Assembly (NCBI GenBank): GCA_017415945.1
Contig: JAFQDR010000022.1
Span: forward strand, 1 to 17,058
Reading direction: 5' to 3'
DNA: 17,058 bases
Source of the DNA: Oscillospiraceae bacterium
GTDB lineage: Bacteria > Bacillota_A > Clostridia > Oscillospirales > Oscillospiraceae
A program made the position numbers and the translations under genes. Below the pieces are notes generated by a model, which did not search any database, had not been told where the DNA came from, and was given only the letters and a program-made list of their open reading frames with translations. Below, piece after piece: positions 14,672 to 17,058 of this stretch. The number at the start of each line of letters is the position of its first letter. Position 1 is the stretch's first letter.

Positions 14672-15417
14672 GCTCGTGGAGAACGCTGTGTGCCGTGGCG
14701 ATCACATTTTCCGTAATCATCACCATGGCATTTCTGCCCCTGCTCCTCGGACGTATAGAAGACCGTCGTTTTCTGGATACCCCCCATTATGCGGGAATTA
14801 CCCCTGTGGAGCTGAAAATCGACAACAGCACCATGCATCGGCTTTTCCTGCTGTCTTCCCTTAACAACAGCCATGAGATCGGCGCAGAGCAGGCGATTTT
14901 GACGGCGGAGGAACTGGAGGGCTTTGTGGTGGAGGGGCTCAAGCCCTATTTTGAATGTGGCTTGCTGCCTTTCTCCGATGGGTTCACCTTTGATCCCCAA
15001 GCGGCAAAGCCGATTCTGGTTTATGATGCAAAGTCCCATGAAGTGGAAAGCTCCGTGTTCTGGGTCGTTGTGGTGGAGATTGTAGACCAAGGCTCCATAG
15101 AGCTGGTGGTGGATGACTGTACGGGCAAGATTTTAATACTCAGCTATTCAACCATGGAGTATTTACGTAAGATCCCCTGTTCTCTCGAAGATGCACTGCG
15201 ATTGTATGTGGACATATATCTGCAGGGACTGGGGGTGGATGACCTGTATACGGAGCTTTTGGGCTACGATCAAAACGGCAGCTTGAACCATCTTGGCATT
15301 CTGCTGCGTCATTCGGAGTTTTCGGGATATGTGATTCTTTCGTTTCTGACGGATGAATACGGCTTGAATATGCAGATCCAGTCGGAAATCGAGGATGAGG
15401 TCGTGAAAGGAAAATGA
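14668..15417 (+). CDS. Membrane-anchored extracytoplasmic protein of unknown function, coupled to the sensor kinase
   Basis: I do not recognise this 249-residue protein. Residues 4-27 are one hydrophobic helix without a clear cleavage site, so it is probably anchored with the rest outside the cell. Residues of about 134-160 (FWVVVVEIVDQGS followed by LVVDDCTGKIL) resemble the strand pattern ending in D-x-x-TGK that is seen in PepSY-type domains, a weak resemblance only. The start is fixed by the ATGA overlap with the kinase stop; longer in-frame readings run inside the kinase gene. The gene order recalls YycH/YycI, membrane-anchored regulators encoded after the WalK kinase, and a role in tuning the kinase is my inference. 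The next gene follows after 82 bases with no terminator. Confidence 0.8.
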   Translation: MSSWRTLCAVAITFSVIITMAFLPLLLGRIEDRRFLDTPHYAGITPVELKIDNSTMHRLFLLSSLNNSHEIGAEQAILTAEELEGFVVEGLKPYFECGLLPFSDGFTFDPQAAKPILVYDAKSHEVESSVFWVVVVEIVDQGSIELVVDDCTGKILILSYSTMEYLRKIPCSLEDALRLYVDIYLQGLGVDDLYTELLGYDQNGSLNHLGILLRHSEFSGYVILSFLTDEYGLNMQIQSEIEDEVVKGK

Positions 15418-15499
15418 TGGTTTTTCGATGCAAATGGGGCGAAGCCTTTGATGCACCTTTCCCTTATGATGAGCCCATCAAACGGAAAGGATATACCAT

Positions 15500-16210
15500 A
15501 TGAAATACACAAGAAGACTACTTTCTGTGCTGCTTGCGGTGCTGATGATCGCCTTGTGCGGCTCCTGCGGCATGCAGTCTGCGCCCCAAGGTGCACTCAT
15601 ACCCACCCCAACGCCTGTTCCTATGGTGACACCCGAAGAAATCCACGAGGTGGATGTGCTGATGCTGGTGAATCCGTGGAATCCCATCCCCGAAGACTAT
15701 GGAGTTACCCTCCGTCAGCTTGAAAACGGACAGACCGTGTCGGCGCTGTGCTATGAGGAACTGCTGCAAATGCTCTCCGACTGCGCCGAAGCGGGGCACA
15801 GTGCCGTGGTATGCTCGGGCTACCGTAATATTGTATTGCAGACCCAACTTTATGAAGACAAGGTCAGCCGTGTGATAGAGGAGGGACACAGCCCCGGGAG
15901 GGCGGAGAAGATTGCCGCCATGGAAGTGGCCTATCCCGGCACCAGTGAGCACCACACGGGGCTGGCGGTGGATATTGTGGATGCTGCCAATCCCAATTTG
16001 GATGAGACACAGGCGGAAATGCCCGCTCAGCAGTGGCTGATGGAAAACTGTCACCGCTACGGTTTTGTCCTGCGGTATCCTGAGGGAAAGTCCGATCGTA
16101 CGGGCATTATCTACGAGCCCTGGCATTACCGCTATGTGGGCGAAGAAGCGGCAGAGGTGATGCATGAGGAGGGCTTGTGCCTGGAGGAATATTTGGAAGA
16201 ATACGAATAA
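15500..16210 (+). CDS. VanY-type D-alanyl-D-alanine carboxypeptidase (M15B family), exported
   Basis: A 236-residue zinc peptidase that removes the terminal D-Ala from peptidoglycan stem peptides outside the membrane. Residues 1-22 are a signal sequence ending in LCGSCG; a lipoprotein anchor at Cys is possible, but the lipobox is not canonical. A short Pro-Thr linker (34-43) follows. The M15 motifs are complete: SGYRN near 110, SxHxxGxAxD with zinc ligands His151 and Asp158, and EPWH with catalytic Glu206 and ligand His209. AAAGGAT stands 9 bases before the ATG at 15500. It is the last gene of the regulator-kinase-accessory run and is followed by a terminator. In vancomycin clusters VanY trims D-Ala; nothing here (no vanHAX) shows resistance, so a housekeeping wall-remodelling role is as likely. 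Confidence 0.92.
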   Translation: MKYTRRLLSVLLAVLMIALCGSCGMQSAPQGALIPTPTPVPMVTPEEIHEVDVLMLVNPWNPIPEDYGVTLRQLENGQTVSALCYEELLQMLSDCAEAGHSAVVCSGYRNIVLQTQLYEDKVSRVIEEGHSPGRAEKIAAMEVAYPGTSEHHTGLAVDIVDAANPNLDETQAEMPAQQWLMENCHRYGFVLRYPEGKSDRTGIIYEPWHYRYVGEEAAEVMHEEGLCLEEYLEEYE

Positions 16211-16217
16211 TTTACAG

Positions 16218-16243
16218 AAAATCCCCGATTTGGGGATTTTTTT
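16218..16243 (+). terminator. Intrinsic terminator of the two-component/carboxypeptidase run
   Basis: A perfect 9-base-pair stem AAAATCCCC/GGGGATTTT (16218-16226 with 16232-16240) runs into seven or more T, starting 8 bases after the stop codon. Confidence 0.92.
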
Positions 16244-16244
16244 G

Positions 16245-16273
16245 TTGCACATCACTTTATCTGTTTATATAAT
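16245..16273 (+). promoter_or_regulatory. Promoter of the terminal SLH protein gene
   Basis: TTGCAC (16245-16250), a 17-base spacer and a perfect TATAAT (16268-16273) lie 30 bases before the start codon and directly after the preceding terminator. Confidence 0.85.
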
Positions 16274-16303
16274 AAAAGAAAAACCTCGGAAGGAGGACGT
16301 GTG

Positions 16304-17058
16304 ATGAAATTCGGAAAACGGCCGGGCGCTTTGCTGCTTGCCCTTGTGATGCTGGTAAGCTTGGCACCCTCGGCCTTTGCGGCTGCCTTGCCCTTTACAG
16401 ACGTGGCACTGGCAAGCTGGTATTATGAGCCTGTGGAATTCGTTTACGAAAACGGCCTTATGAGCGGGACGAGGGAGGATGCCTTTTCTCCCGATTTGCC
16501 CATGACCCGCGCTATGCTGGTGACGGTGCTGTACCGCCTTGCGGGCAGCCCCGATGCCAAGGGGGCGCTGCCCTTTGAGGATGTGCCCTTGGGGGCGTAT
16601 TACTATGTACCCGTCCTTTGGTGTTATGAAAACGGCATTACAGGGGGAACATCCGCAACCACATTTTCTCCCGATAACAATATCACCCGTGAGCAGCTGG
16701 TGACCATTTTCTATCGCTATGCCGAATATAAAGAAATGGATCTATCCTCCACGGTGGATCTGATCGGTTATGCCGACAGCGGTGATGTGGCCAATTACGC
16801 ATGGGAGCCCTTCCGCTGGGCGGTCTATGCGGGGGTGGTCAGCGGAACATCGGAAGTGACCCTGTCGCCTAAGGGAACTGCCACCCGTGCCCAGTGTGCA
16901 ACGATCCTCCGAAGCTTCTCCGCATTGGAGGCTCCCGAACCCACGCCCGAGCCCACACCCGCGCCCACGCCGGAGCCTACGCCGGAGCCCACACCGGAGC
17001 CTACGCCTGAACCCACGCCGGAACCGACACCCGAGCCCACACCGGAGCCCACACCGGA
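16304..17058 (+). CDS. SLH-domain surface protein with Pro-Glu-Pro-Thr linker, truncated by the window end
   Basis: The open frame from the ATG at 16304 to the last base has no stop (251 residues visible). Residues 1-27 are a signal peptide (ALLLALVMLVSLAPSAFAA). Three SLH domains follow: about 29-83 (LPFTDVALASWYYEPVEFVYENG), 89-145 (LPFEDVPLGAYYYVPVLWCYENG) and 152-206. From residue 208 on there is a tandem EPTP linker that is still running at the window end. SLH domains bind pyruvylated wall polymers, so the missing C-terminal part should be displayed at the surface. Domain order is the reverse of the GH5 protein, which has SLH at its C-terminus. AGGAGG lies 7 bases before the ATG; a GTG one codon upstream is less well placed. 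The passenger domain is unknown. Confidence 0.92.
   Translation, partial: MKFGKRPGALLLALVMLVSLAPSAFAAALPFTDVALASWYYEPVEFVYENGLMSGTREDAFSPDLPMTRAMLVTVLYRLAGSPDAKGALPFEDVPLGAYYYVPVLWCYENGITGGTSATTFSPDNNITREQLVTIFYRYAEYKEMDLSSTVDLIGYADSGDVANYAWEPFRWAVYAGVVSGTSEVTLSPKGTATRAQCATILRSFSALEAPEPTPEPTPAPTPEPTPEPTPEPTPEPTPEPTPEPTPEPTP

Noticed and set aside
15500..16210. Vancomycin-resistance cluster
   Set aside because: Only a VanY-type enzyme with a two-component pair is present; no vanH, ligase or vanX gene, so resistance cannot be claimed.

Overview
The window looks like a chromosomal segment of a strict anaerobe of the Bacillota, class Clostridia. It is probably a gut or rumen Oscillospirales relative; that placement is inferred from gene content and moderately GC-rich coding, and no marker gene is present. 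The clues are an oxygen-sensitive pyruvate formate-lyase (PFL) system, strong AAAGGAG ribosome binding sites, S-layer-homology (SLH) anchored surface enzymes with long Pro-Thr linkers, and intergenic palindromic repeats. No rRNA, tRNA, CRISPR array, transposase or phage gene was seen.

Left part (1-3331, minus strand): a three-gene pyruvate formate-lyase operon reading leftwards. The order is PFL barrel, a free 80-residue glycyl-radical domain, then the radical-SAM activase, closed by two hairpin terminators. The enzyme is split. The 699-residue chain carries the Cys-Cys active site but stops before the radical domain. That domain has its own start codon and ribosome binding site. The leader of this operon carries two abutting perfect palindromes. 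A nitroreductase-family gene (3428-3943) is transcribed divergently.

Middle (3990-9150): a 365-base gap with inverted repeats, then a 1462-residue secreted protein. It has a GH5 glycosidase domain, Cys-pair modules, two Pro-Thr linkers, an unrecognised central region and three SLH domains. It is followed by a perfectly foldable three-way junction, further hairpins, a terminator and a small inverted-repeat (MITE-like) element.

Right-centre (9157-12191): a LysR-type regulator divergent from an L-lactate permease. A shared sequence motif lies at both promoters. The permease ends in a strong terminator. A 518-base gap follows, holding a second copy of the MITE-like element.

Right part (12611-17058): a four-gene run of OmpR-type response regulator, sensor kinase, membrane-anchored protein of unknown function and VanY-type D,D-carboxypeptidase. 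This is probably an envelope-sensing and peptidoglycan-trimming unit. Last is the start of an SLH-Pro-rich surface protein that runs off the window.

Five promoters read from the sequence share an unusual TTGCA(N) -35 hexamer with exactly 17 bases before the -10. The most notable biology is the split PFL. The most notable unexplained parts are the unknown protein of the two-component cluster, the central region of the GH5 protein, and the structured RNA-like elements.
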